DNA from: Brevibacillus centrosporus
GTDB lineage: Bacteria > Bacillota > Bacilli > Brevibacillales > Brevibacillaceae
Assembly: GCF_003710815.1 (NCBI RefSeq)
Contig: NZ_RHHP01000001.1
Location: forward strand, 124,001 to 188,000
Reading direction: 5' to 3'
Length of the DNA: 64,000 nt
Below are positions 24,681-33,367 of the stretch, one piece after another; the first letter of the stretch is position 1; each line of letters starts with the position of its first letter. The notes under the pieces are model-generated. The model searched no databases, was not told the origin of the DNA, and saw nothing but the letters and a program-made list of their open reading frames with translations. The translations under genes and the position numbers were made by a program.

Positions 24681-26333
24681 ATGAGCAATGACTGGCGCTT
24701 AACTGTTGCGGAATCGATCAGACGTCCCTTGTTCAAACACGCGGAGGTGGTGGCTGGCAGGAGAGGGCTAGCACGCCCGATACGCTGGGTCCACGTCATC
24801 GAGTCTGCAGATTCCTGCCAATATTTAAACGGAGGAGAACTGATCCTCGCGACTGGCCTTGGTTTTGGCGGTGAGCGGGAAAAGCGGTTGGCTTACTTGT
24901 CCGAGCTGATTCGCAGGAAAGCAGTCGGCTTGTGCATGGAGCTCGGAGATTACATCCCGCAGATTCCCCAAGACATGCTGGAACTGGCTAATCACCACGA
25001 GTTTCCGCTCATCGTCTTTCATCAGCCGGTCCGTTTTGTCGATATTACCCAGGACCTGCACGAGCATTTGGTCAACCGCCAAATGCAGGCATTGCGCGAT
25101 CTGGAGACTTACTCCCGCAGCCTTCAACAGATCAGCCTGCAAACGCAGGGGATCCCCAGAGTTTTGCAGCATTTTCAGACGGCAGTCCAAACACAGGTGT
25201 TTTTCTATACACCAGAGAGCACTCCTCTCTACGTTCCTCCCCTCCCTCAAAGCGTCCAATCCGAACTCACGGAGCTGCTGCGTACACACTTTGGACAAAG
25301 GGAGGAACCGATCACGACAGCAGGCTCCTTTGCCCTGACCGATACGAAGCAAATAATTTATCACCCGGTGATGGCGATGGGTCACTTGCTAGCTTACGTA
25401 GGACTTGTTCTCTTTGAACGTCAATCCGATGAGTACCTGCTTCTGACCTTAGACAGTACGGTCAGCACACTCGCTCAAATCATGATGCGCAAAATGTTTG
25501 TAGAGGAACAGGCTTTGGCCTCTGAAAATCGCCTGTTCGATGATTTAATTGCCAACCGACCAGTCCCGGAAGAATGGATGCGATCTGTGATGGGTCTTCC
25601 CATGACTGGCAAGCCTCCTTCGTATCACACCCTGCTGCTCTCTTTCCAAAGAAGCCCAGGAGATCATCCCGATGCGCAGCCACCCCACGACTTGACAGCT
25701 GTATTTCGCTCTGCCCTGACCCGCCTAGGCTTCCGCCCTTTTGTTCGCTGTACGGGACAACGGTTTACCTTTCTCCTCGTCGAAAAACAGTCAGTGACAG
25801 ATTCACGGCGTTTCCTGAAAAAGGTAATGAAAGAGCTGACACGCATCACGAAGCAAATGCTCGGAGCAGATACCCATATCTGGTTTGGCATAGGACGGAC
25901 CGGAAAAAAACTGGCGGATGCAGGCAAGCATCTGGCAGAGGCAGAACAAGCACTCGCTTTCCAAAATGAAGCACAAAGCCCGTTTTTCGCAGACCTTGGC
26001 CTATTTCGCCTGCTTTTCCACATCCCGCACGAGCCTGTGCTGCAAAGCTTCATTCATGATTACCTCGAGCCGCTCCTCGTACATGATCGGGAGCATGGAT
26101 CACAGCTGGTGCACACCTTGCGCGTCTATCTGGATACCAATCTGTCCAAGCAAGAGGCAGCGGAGAAGCTATACATCCACAGACAAACGCTGTACCATCG
26201 ACTCGACAAAATCGCAGAATGCCTCGGGGAAGATTACATGCTCCCCCACCGGCGATTGTGTTTGGAAATTGCCTTGCGGGCGCTTGATTGGCTGAAAAGT
26301 ACGGAACAGGTTACAGTGCCTTCTCAGCAATAA
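24681..26333 (+). CDS. PucR-type transcriptional regulator
   Basis: A 550-residue regulator. The N-terminal purine-catabolism-regulator domain shows ESIRRPLFKHAEVVAG then GLARPIRWVHVIESADSCQYLNGGELILATG. A central GGDEF-like/CdaR segment follows, and the C-terminal helix-turn-helix LRVYLDTNLSKQEAAEKLYIHRQTLYHRLDKI is the PucR signature. ATG 24681 has GAGGAGGGATTTT upstream; the frame opens 15 codons earlier without a site. PucR in B. subtilis activates purine and allantoin genes; here the neighbours are beta-alanine enzymes, so it probably senses a pyrimidine-breakdown product. A terminator follows. Confidence 0.92.
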   Translation: MSNDWRLTVAESIRRPLFKHAEVVAGRRGLARPIRWVHVIESADSCQYLNGGELILATGLGFGGEREKRLAYLSELIRRKAVGLCMELGDYIPQIPQDMLELANHHEFPLIVFHQPVRFVDITQDLHEHLVNRQMQALRDLETYSRSLQQISLQTQGIPRVLQHFQTAVQTQVFFYTPESTPLYVPPLPQSVQSELTELLRTHFGQREEPITTAGSFALTDTKQIIYHPVMAMGHLLAYVGLVLFERQSDEYLLLTLDSTVSTLAQIMMRKMFVEEQALASENRLFDDLIANRPVPEEWMRSVMGLPMTGKPPSYHTLLLSFQRSPGDHPDAQPPHDLTAVFRSALTRLGFRPFVRCTGQRFTFLLVEKQSVTDSRRFLKKVMKELTRITKQMLGADTHIWFGIGRTGKKLADAGKHLAEAEQALAFQNEAQSPFFADLGLFRLLFHIPHEPVLQSFIHDYLEPLLVHDREHGSQLVHTLRVYLDTNLSKQEAAEKLYIHRQTLYHRLDKIAECLGEDYMLPHRRLCLEIALRALDWLKSTEQVTVPSQQ

Positions 26334-26356
26334 GGAACACGTGCGAATCCAATAAA

Positions 26357-26398
26357 AAAAGGACCGGCCCGAAGCATTCTGAAGGACCGATCCTTTTG
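26357..26398. terminator. Bidirectional terminator
   Basis: AAAAGGACCGG (26357-26367) pairs, with one G-T wobble, with CCGATCCTTTTG (26387-26398) between the convergent pucR-like and subtilase genes. Confidence 0.75.
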
Positions 26399-26410
26399 TC
26401 TGTGCGTAAT

Positions 26411-28648
26411 CTACCACCTGCCTGGATAAAGAAGCGATAACAAAAACCTTGCTTTCTCGCCTTTTTTGAGCTCAACTCTAATTTTGTACAGACCAGATTT
26501 CAGGTTTTCTACCTCTAGCTTTTCCGGATTAGCTTTGCTTGTACTTGCGGCAATCAGCTCTTTTTTCCGATTGTACAGAAACAGATTCACATCCGCTTTT
26601 TCCGCCCATTCGGCTGACAGCTTGACGTCACCATCGCGCATGAGCCGGATGGTATACTCACGGTAATTCTTCTCGGTATCGACAGTTCCTCTGTACGTAA
26701 CTTCCTTCGGTGTCTTTGCAGGAGGCTGCTCTGGTTCTTCTGCCCATTTGCCCGTCGTCGCAATCGCATATGGCTGTGGACCCTTCGGTATGTTGTAGCC
26801 TTGCACAACCACCTTGTATTCTCCTTTTTCCGGCTCCTTGATCCATATCTGTTCGACGTTGTTTAGATTATCTACCTCGTCATCGAAAGGAGCCTGGAAA
26901 AAGTCATTCCCATTCAGCTTCTTGCCTTTTGGCGTGGTCACCGTCAGATTCAAGTCATTAACCAATGCGCGTTTGGCTGCCAGAGAGGCAGGATAGTCCG
27001 TCCAAGCGAGTGTAATCGCCAACGGTTTTGAATCATCCGACACTTCGATGGCGAATGATGCCTTTTCCTTTGTCCGCAAGCCCTTCTTTTCATCTAAGTA
27101 GTTTGTTTGGATGGCGCTTTTTAGGTTGGCTCGACCATACCCTTGCAAGCGCATATCCTCGTTCAGCTCATCCGCACTGCTAAGCAGGATGGCTTTGATC
27201 AGTGCTGCACTGGGTGTTTTCTCGCCCTGCTCGTTCAAAAATTCGCGTACCTGTGCGACTCCGCCTGCCATGATCGCCGTCGACATACTCGTGCCCGTCA
27301 TATACGCGTAATGTTCATCGTACATTTGATCGAAGTTTTTCCCTGGAGCGAGTGAAGATCGAACGGAGAGAATAGAGGTACCTGGTGCAACAAGATCGGG
27401 CTTGATCCTGCCATCCTCCGTCAATCCCCGGCTGCTGAACCGCCAGACATCATCCGGGTCGTCAGACTGTGATCCGAAGCGTGGCCTCTCGTTTTCCGTC
27501 GCTCCAACAGCGATGACGTTTTTTGCTGTTGCCGGACTGCCTATGGTCTGGTAGCCGTTATCGCCGACATTGCCTGCGGCCACGAGGGCAATCATGTCCG
27601 GATGCTCCCATAAAAATTTGTCAAAGAGGTACGAGGTATAGCTGTACTCCCCTTCATCGTCATCTCCCCAGGAATCGGAGTGGATCCGTGCCCCGTCCTC
27701 GTAAGCCTCGCTCAAAATTCTCTCTACGTCTGTCACCAGACCCTCCTCTTCATTTTCGATGGCATGAAAGACGAGTTTGGCCTCTGGCGCCATCCCTTTC
27801 CTTTTTCCTTCCGAAGCAGCACCGCTCCCGAGAATGGAGCCCGTGATGTGCGTACCATGCCCATTCAAATCTCTTGCATCCCCTGGCCTGCCCAGCGTAT
27901 GCAAACGCTCGACCTGCCCTTCCAAATCCGGGTGCAGCGAAGCTTCGTCCCCGGTATCAAGCCCTGTATCGGCTACACCGATGATCTGCCCTCTCCCGCG
28001 ATAGCCCGAGGAGGAAAGCTCGTCCACATGCAGAATAGTGGAAGCCACTTCGTTTCGCAGCGTATTTTGAGGAATGGGCACGAGCGCAACGATATCCTCG
28101 GACAAAACGAACTCCTCCAGGGCTTGTCCACTCTTCTTTTCTCGTGTCATCCTTGCCATTTCATGGCTGCTATCTTCTGTTCGTTGCCCCGCCTCGCTAC
28201 TCATTCGGCTGTTGCTGCTGTCGTCGTCAAAGCGAATCATCGCCACTTCTGTAGCCTGTTCTTTGCCGAAAGCAGATCGAAGTGCAGGAGAGTTTTTCGA
28301 AACCGGGGAGAATGGCTTGACACTCTTCACAAAGGACAGCCTTTCCAGCTTCTTTTGATCCGAAGAGCGTGCGAGCTTTGCCACGAAAGCAAAATCCGGC
28401 AAATAATCCCCCAGCTTGACATCGAGGTCTTCGATTTCTTCCTTCCACTCTTCTTGTACCGTTCCACTTAACTGAATGATGACGAGCGCAGACGATCCCA
28501 CAGTCTGTTGCCTCATCGTTTGTTTTTTCGCTTCGATCTCAATATGGCCCCGTCGTCCTTCCCGCTCTTTTGCATCTACCGGGAGCGGCATCGCCAAAAG
28601 AGTAAGGGCAACTACCGTCGAAAGCCCTGTCTGCCAATATCTGCGCAA
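26411..28648 (-). CDS. Secreted subtilisin-like serine protease (S8, KP-43-like)
   Basis: A 745-residue exported protease. Signal peptide (hydrophobic 8-24, ending VDA-KE), a propeptide region to about 130, an acidic Ser/Asp-rich stretch (about 141-172), then the catalytic domain with D227 in GVADTGLDTG, H264 in NGHGTHITGS, oxyanion N360 in VAAGNVG and S454 in MTGTSMSTAIMAGG. A C-terminal beta-sandwich (TLAWTDYPASLAAKRALVNDLNL, typical of KP-43-type subtilases) and a final pre-peptidase-like domain ending at LLYPGRW follow. The start is TTG, with GGGAAGGGTG upstream. The gene lies behind the AAA+ gene on the same strand. Confidence 0.9.
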   Translation of the reverse strand: MRRYWQTGLSTVVALTLLAMPLPVDAKEREGRRGHIEIEAKKQTMRQQTVGSSALVIIQLSGTVQEEWKEEIEDLDVKLGDYLPDFAFVAKLARSSDQKKLERLSFVKSVKPFSPVSKNSPALRSAFGKEQATEVAMIRFDDDSSNSRMSSEAGQRTEDSSHEMARMTREKKSGQALEEFVLSEDIVALVPIPQNTLRNEVASTILHVDELSSSGYRGRGQIIGVADTGLDTGDEASLHPDLEGQVERLHTLGRPGDARDLNGHGTHITGSILGSGAASEGKRKGMAPEAKLVFHAIENEEEGLVTDVERILSEAYEDGARIHSDSWGDDDEGEYSYTSYLFDKFLWEHPDMIALVAAGNVGDNGYQTIGSPATAKNVIAVGATENERPRFGSQSDDPDDVWRFSSRGLTEDGRIKPDLVAPGTSILSVRSSLAPGKNFDQMYDEHYAYMTGTSMSTAIMAGGVAQVREFLNEQGEKTPSAALIKAILLSSADELNEDMRLQGYGRANLKSAIQTNYLDEKKGLRTKEKASFAIEVSDDSKPLAITLAWTDYPASLAAKRALVNDLNLTVTTPKGKKLNGNDFFQAPFDDEVDNLNNVEQIWIKEPEKGEYKVVVQGYNIPKGPQPYAIATTGKWAEEPEQPPAKTPKEVTYRGTVDTEKNYREYTIRLMRDGDVKLSAEWAEKADVNLFLYNRKKELIAASTSKANPEKLEVENLKSGLYKIRVELKKGEKARFLLSLLYPGRW

Positions 28649-28747
28649 TACAAAAACACCCTTCCCAGAAATCGCGTAATGTTTCCATTATACGGGAAAG
28701 AGTGTCTATGAAAAAAGCGAAGAAAGAACCGGTGAAGGGACAAAAAG

Positions 28748-31147
28748 CTAGACTTCTGTCCCTTTTTCCTCCCCGATCCATTCGAGCAGCGGCGCAAAAT
28801 CCGCCCATTCCAGTGTGGTCAGCAGCGCCTGATCCCAATCCTGCTTTGGTACTTCCATCAAGCGCAGCGCTTGGTTCTGCATGGCTTCCTGCAGCAGATT
28901 TCGGCTAAATCTGGCATTCCCGTCCAAGTGGCGTGTTTTTTTCGCTTCGTTTAAGCTGTCTTTGATTTTCACGACGACACTCGCCTTGATTTGGTAGCCA
29001 GCTTGCAGGGCTGCCTGCTCCAGGATGAGGACTAATTCGTCTACCGAGTAATCAGCGAAGTGGACGTATTTTTTGAAGCGCGAAAGCAGGCCCGGGTTGC
29101 TCGCAAGCAACTGATTCATTTCCAGCGGGTATCCTGCGAGGACGACAACCAGATTTTCCTCATGTCTGGTCATTTCCTCCACCAACGTATGAATGGCTTC
29201 GTGACCGAAGTCGTTCTCGCCATGTCCTAGCAAGGAATAAGCTTCGTCGATAAACAAAACACCGCCGAGCGCTTCTCTCACTTTTCTGCGGGTCAAAGCA
29301 GCTGTCTGTCCAACGTAGCCTGCCACCAGATCTGCGCGGCTCGCCTGCACCAGATGCCCTCTTTTCAAATAGCCAATCTCTTGTAGGATCTGGGCGTACA
29401 ACGAGGCGACGGTGGTCTTGCCTGTCCCAGGGTTCCCTGCAAAAACGGCATGCAGCTCGACAGGGCTCATCGGCATTCCCAGAGTGCCACGCTCTTTTTG
29501 TACGGCTACGAATGCGGCGATTTTCTTCAATTCAGCCTTCACCTGCTCAAGGCCAATCAAGCCCTCCAGCTGTGCTGTCGCCGAATCCTCTGTCGAAGCT
29601 TTCTCTTCCTCCGCCACATCCTCAGGAAGCAGGATGGTATAATCCTCCCAGCCCAGCTTTCTTCCAGCGGTCGCACGTCCTTTTGCAAAAATCGCGTCCA
29701 AGACGATGTTGGTAACCGTTCTCGCATTCCCGAAGGTATCGTCCACTTGGGCTTTTTCGATGCGAGCAAGAAGAGCTCGTTTCGCCTGCTCTGTCAAGGA
29801 AAAGTCGTTGCGCAAGGCTACATGATCGGCGATTTGCATCAATTCCTGAGCAGAGTAGTTCGGCAAAAGGAAGTGTCCTGTCTGTGGAAACCGGCTGTAG
29901 AGCCCCGGATTGGCTTGCAGAAAATGACGCATCTCTTCGGGGTATCCTGCCAAAATGACAACAAACCGACCCGCGTACTCCCCACTGGTCATCGCCGAAA
30001 CCAATGTATCGATCGCGACCTGTCCATAGTCACTCCCCGAGCTGTCTGGTCGTTTCAGACTATAGGCTTCATCAATGAACAAAACCCCGCCATTTGCCTG
30101 CTTTACAAGCTCCATGACACGCTGCTCTGTCTGACCCACATAAGCGCCGACCAGATGGGAGCGATCCACCTCAATCATCTGCCCTTTTTCCAGTAAACCC
30201 AGTTCATGATACAGACGGGCAATCAACCTCGCTAGCGTCGTTTTTCCCGTACCTGGATTCCCCATCAAAACGAGGTGCAGGGGCAATTCATCCTGCATAT
30301 GCCAGCCTTTTTCCTCACGAAGCTGGCGGTACTGCAAAAACTGGGCAAGCTGGCGAACCCGCTGCTTGATTTCTTCCAGTCCGATCAGGTCTTCCAGCTG
30401 CTCCAGAGCAACCTTATCCCCTTTTTTCTCCTGCATACTGTCTACCGGCTCTTCCTTTGACAATAGACGCGTTTTTAGCTCGTGCTGTTCAGCCAATTTT
30501 CGGATTGTCTCCTGCAGCTGGGAGAGCAGCTCAGTGGAAAAGAACACGCCAGACAGAGAATTTCCATACGCTTGGACTCTTTCGGTCAGCTCCAGAAGCA
30601 ATCGCTCTCGCTCTGCATACAGCTGCTCTACCTCTTGTGCAGTCGCCTCCTTTTCGGCATCCTGCAATTTACGCGCTGCCGATGTCGCATTTGCAGCTAT
30701 CAAACGCCACTTTCCTATTTCGGCGATTTCTGAAGAAGCTAGTGCACTGAGTACCTCCACTGTTCGCCGCCGCGTCACTACGTTGTCTGTCTCTCGGATC
30801 ACAGGGAAGGCATTGGCAAACACATGCTCACGTAAAAACGAATAATAGAGCTGCAGCTGCGATTCCCAGGCAGGCTGATAGGATGGATCTACCGCTGCAG
30901 CACGTTCCAGCCATTCCTCGGCCAGGGTTGCACCGCCTTTTTTGTGCATGCGAAGGGCTGCCAGCTTTGTCAGCACGACAGCCTCTGCATGGTCAAGCTC
31001 TTCATCCCTGAACTCCGCATTTCTCTGCTGCTCGATTTCCCGCAGTAAGCCAAGCCATTCGCCTTCTGTGACGTTTTGTATCGTAGATGGGTTCTTCGTC
31101 CATCTCTCAAGCATTTGTAATGGATTTTGTTCATGCTGCTGATGCAT
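28748..31147 (-). CDS. Tandem CbxX/CfqX-type AAA+ ATPase with helical N-terminus
   Basis: A 799-residue protein. Residues 1-240 are helical, with TPR-like stretches (LAEEWLERAAAVDPSYQPAWESQL). Two AAA+ modules of the CbxX/CfqX (SpoVK/EccA-like) class follow: the first with Walker A GNPGTGKTT at 296-304, VGAYVGQTEQRV, Walker B GVLFIDEAYSL and sensor ILAGYPEEM; the second (near 570) repeats GNPGTGKTT, VAGYVGQTA, GVLFIDEAYSL, VLAGYPLEM. Both modules look catalytically intact. SpoVK acts in sporulation, EccA in type VII secretion; the role here is not shown by neighbours (subtilase, MFS). Confidence 0.88.
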   Translation of the reverse strand: MHQQHEQNPLQMLERWTKNPSTIQNVTEGEWLGLLREIEQQRNAEFRDEELDHAEAVVLTKLAALRMHKKGGATLAEEWLERAAAVDPSYQPAWESQLQLYYSFLREHVFANAFPVIRETDNVVTRRRTVEVLSALASSEIAEIGKWRLIAANATSAARKLQDAEKEATAQEVEQLYAERERLLLELTERVQAYGNSLSGVFFSTELLSQLQETIRKLAEQHELKTRLLSKEEPVDSMQEKKGDKVALEQLEDLIGLEEIKQRVRQLAQFLQYRQLREEKGWHMQDELPLHLVLMGNPGTGKTTLARLIARLYHELGLLEKGQMIEVDRSHLVGAYVGQTEQRVMELVKQANGGVLFIDEAYSLKRPDSSGSDYGQVAIDTLVSAMTSGEYAGRFVVILAGYPEEMRHFLQANPGLYSRFPQTGHFLLPNYSAQELMQIADHVALRNDFSLTEQAKRALLARIEKAQVDDTFGNARTVTNIVLDAIFAKGRATAGRKLGWEDYTILLPEDVAEEEKASTEDSATAQLEGLIGLEQVKAELKKIAAFVAVQKERGTLGMPMSPVELHAVFAGNPGTGKTTVASLYAQILQEIGYLKRGHLVQASRADLVAGYVGQTAALTRRKVREALGGVLFIDEAYSLLGHGENDFGHEAIHTLVEEMTRHEENLVVVLAGYPLEMNQLLASNPGLLSRFKKYVHFADYSVDELVLILEQAALQAGYQIKASVVVKIKDSLNEAKKTRHLDGNARFSRNLLQEAMQNQALRLMEVPKQDWDQALLTTLEWADFAPLLEWIGEEKGTEV

Positions 31148-31229
31148 ACCTGTCTTTGCTCCTCCCGAACCTGACTATCCTTCTTGTTGTAGCATATTTA
31201 GAGGAGCATGAAAAGATTTGCGTGCCACT

Positions 31230-32414
31230 TTAGGCAGTGGGTGCGATGCTTCGCTGCTGCTGTTTGCGGATTTGTACGCGTGCAAACAGTACCGCAGCTG
31301 CGATAACAACGGCAGCCAATCCGAATTCCAGCCAATTTCCTCCTAAACCGTACAGAGCAGCTCCTACAACTGGACCAGCCGCCATCCCGATGTAGCGAAT
31401 GAAGTTGTATACCCCAATCGCGGTCGCACGCTCCTTTTCAAAGACTTCGGAAAGAAGTGTCGTGTGCGTAGGCATCCCGATCCCCAGAGTAAACCCGAAT
31501 AGGGCGCTTGCTGCCAGCATTACAGGCAGGGAGATATTTGTTGCGAGCATGAACAAGACAGTTGCGACAGCATGAGAAGCGGAGGTCAAAACCAGTGCCT
31601 TGCGTGTCCCCCATTTCTTTTGTACACGACCGGAAGTCTTGCTGCTTAGCACAAACACAGCGGAGATCAACATGTAAACAAGACCGATCTGACCCGCAGA
31701 CAAATGATAGGTTTCATTCAGATACACGGGCAAGAACAGGAGAAAGGCATGATACGCAAACATCTGCGTAAATCCAATCAAGATGACAGATGCCCCGACT
31801 GGCTGAAATAGAATATCCCGGAATGAGCCTAAGCCAAATCTTTTGGCGCCAGGCTGCTCGCTTTTCGTTTCCGGGAGCCAGATCGCATTCATTGCCAAAA
31901 GGCCAATAGCCGTGATGGTAAGAAACAAGAAGACCGCACTATGTCCCCCAAAGCCTCCAATCCAACCGCCTAGCAACGGGCCAATAGCAGGTCCAATTCC
32001 CAGCATCATCTGATACGTCCCCATCGCCTCAGCACGTTTCGCCCCAGTAAAAATATCGCCAATGACAGTAGCCGCCACGATCGGAATCGCTGCAAAGCCT
32101 ATTCCTTGAAAAACCCGGAAAAAGAGCAGTCCTTGGATCGTGTCGACCAGATAGCAGCCAAGGGAGCCCAACACGTATAATCCTAAGGCAGGTAGGAGAA
32201 TCTTCCGGCGTCCGTACTGGTCCACCAACGGACCATAGACCACCTGCATGATCGCGAGTGCCATTGTAAACAGGGACACGGTCCAGTTGATAATGGTGGA
32301 AGTCGTATGGAACTCTTGCTGCATCGCAGGCATGATAGGCATGAACAAGTTTTGGGCGAACGTTCCGACTAAGATGGAAGACCCAAGTAAGAATAGAATT
32401 CTGTTTGCATTCAC
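31230..32414 (-). CDS. MFS efflux transporter (DHA family, Bcr/CflA-like)
   Basis: A 394-residue twelve-helix major facilitator. Loop motif GPLVDQYGRRKILLP between helices 2 and 3 and the helix 5 motif MLGIGPAIGPLLGGWIG mark a drug:H+ antiporter. The open frame reaches the upstream stop at 32492, but GTG 32414 was chosen: GGGGTGA lies 8 bases upstream and the product starts just before the first helix (NANRILFLLGSSILVG). ATG 32438 is the alternative. It follows a MarR repressor gene directly, the usual arrangement for a substrate-induced efflux pump. Confidence 0.88.
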   Translation of the reverse strand: MNANRILFLLGSSILVGTFAQNLFMPIMPAMQQEFHTTSTIINWTVSLFTMALAIMQVVYGPLVDQYGRRKILLPALGLYVLGSLGCYLVDTIQGLLFFRVFQGIGFAAIPIVAATVIGDIFTGAKRAEAMGTYQMMLGIGPAIGPLLGGWIGGFGGHSAVFLFLTITAIGLLAMNAIWLPETKSEQPGAKRFGLGSFRDILFQPVGASVILIGFTQMFAYHAFLLFLPVYLNETYHLSAGQIGLVYMLISAVFVLSSKTSGRVQKKWGTRKALVLTSASHAVATVLFMLATNISLPVMLAASALFGFTLGIGMPTHTTLLSEVFEKERATAIGVYNFIRYIGMAAGPVVGAALYGLGGNWLEFGLAAVVIAAAVLFARVQIRKQQQRSIAPTA

Positions 32415-32492
32415 GAGAAGGATCACCCCAAACTGCATTTTTGTGTCCAAGGAAACAATAGGTGTATAAAAAACATAAGAGCAACCTGACAA

Positions 32493-32984
32493 TTACTGAT
32501 TATTCCAATTTTTCTCCATTTCTAAAGTCGCATCTCGCATGACTCTCTGTAAAAACTCCAGCTCCGAATCACTGTACTGCGACAGAAAGGAAAGCATTTG
32601 ACGCTCCAAACGTCTATGAAAGATTTCATGAAACGAGAAAACGGATTCCCCACCGCTGGTCAGTCGAAAGAACACCTCTTTTTGGTTGTCCTCCAATTGA
32701 AAGCGATCGATCAATCCCTTTTTCAGGAGCTTGCTCGTTATTTTGGAAATAGCGCTTTTTGTTACCCCGATACGTTGAGCCAGAGAAGTCACATTTACAT
32801 TCCCTTTCTCCCCAATCGACTGAATGACGTGAAGCTCCGTGATAGACAGATCGGCAACCTCGTCATAGTCAGGCATGCTCTTCCGGATTTGTTCCAGTAG
32901 AAGAGCTTCACGACGCTTGGCACGATCTTCCTGCTTGTGCAGCATTAAAACCCATTGATCCCAAATTTTTTGCTTCAGATCCAC
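32493..32984 (-). CDS. MarR family transcriptional regulator
   Basis: A 163-residue winged-helix repressor. The DNA-binding part is SITELHVIQSIGEKGNVNVTSLAQRIGVTKSAISKITSKLLKKGLIDR followed by the wing NQKEVFFRLTSGG; dimer helices flank it. GTG start with AAGGAG 12 bases upstream. It probably represses itself and the efflux gene that follows within about 80 bases, released by a toxic ligand. Such pairs are common; the ligand is unknown. Confidence 0.9.
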   Translation of the reverse strand: MDLKQKIWDQWVLMLHKQEDRAKRREALLLEQIRKSMPDYDEVADLSITELHVIQSIGEKGNVNVTSLAQRIGVTKSAISKITSKLLKKGLIDRFQLEDNQKEVFFRLTSGGESVFSFHEIFHRRLERQMLSFLSQYSDSELEFLQRVMRDATLEMEKNWNNQ

Positions 32985-33077
32985 TTACCAGTACAGCTCC
33001 TTTTTGTGTCCTTGGAAACTTTTCATACTTTATCACGAAAAATACGCATTTGCAATGTCCATTTTTCTCGCCTGTGA

Positions 33078-33107
33078 AAAGAAATCGCAGCCCCTGCTGA
33101 GGCTGCG
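33078..33107 (-). terminator. Terminator-like hairpin behind the 67-residue gene
   Basis: CGCAGCC (33086-33092) pairs with GGCTGCG (33101-33107). On the minus strand ATTTCTTTTC follows. Confidence 0.5.
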
Positions 33108-33121
33108 CCTTCTGATCTTCC

Positions 33122-33325
33122 TTACACGTTGATGTTGCCCATTTCTACATCCGCGGAGAAATGGGCAAGCGCAGCGTCAAATACATCGCTCTCCGAATCT
33201 GCTGCGATCTTGAACATCGTAACCACCTTGTTTCCGCTGCGTACCTGCACATTGTACTGAGAATCTCCGTCATACGTGGTGGCAAAATTGTATTCCCTAC
33301 CGTTTACATTCATGTTTCGTTCCAC
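33122..33325 (-). CDS. Small conserved-looking protein, unknown
   Basis: A 67-residue acidic protein with alternating strand-like segments (REYNFATTYDGDSQYNVQVRSGN, VVTMFKIAADSESDVFDAALAHFSADVEMG). The GTG at 33325 follows GGAGG by 8 bases; an earlier GTG overlaps the ribosome site and was rejected. No family was recognised. It sits between a MarR-MFS pair and the sugar-uptake operon, with a hairpin behind it. The clean ribosome site and terminator support a real gene. Confidence 0.6.
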   Translation of the reverse strand: MERNMNVNGREYNFATTYDGDSQYNVQVRSGNKVVTMFKIAADSESDVFDAALAHFSADVEMGNINV

Positions 33326-33367
33326 AGTGGTCACCTCCTGCCATAGTGTGACCGATCTGTCCGTTCA

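Noticed and set aside
28734..28764. Hairpin AAGGGACA...TGTCCCTT at the end of the AAA+ gene
   Set aside because: It spans the coding end and its T-run points to the plus strand, where no gene ends; probably fortuitous.
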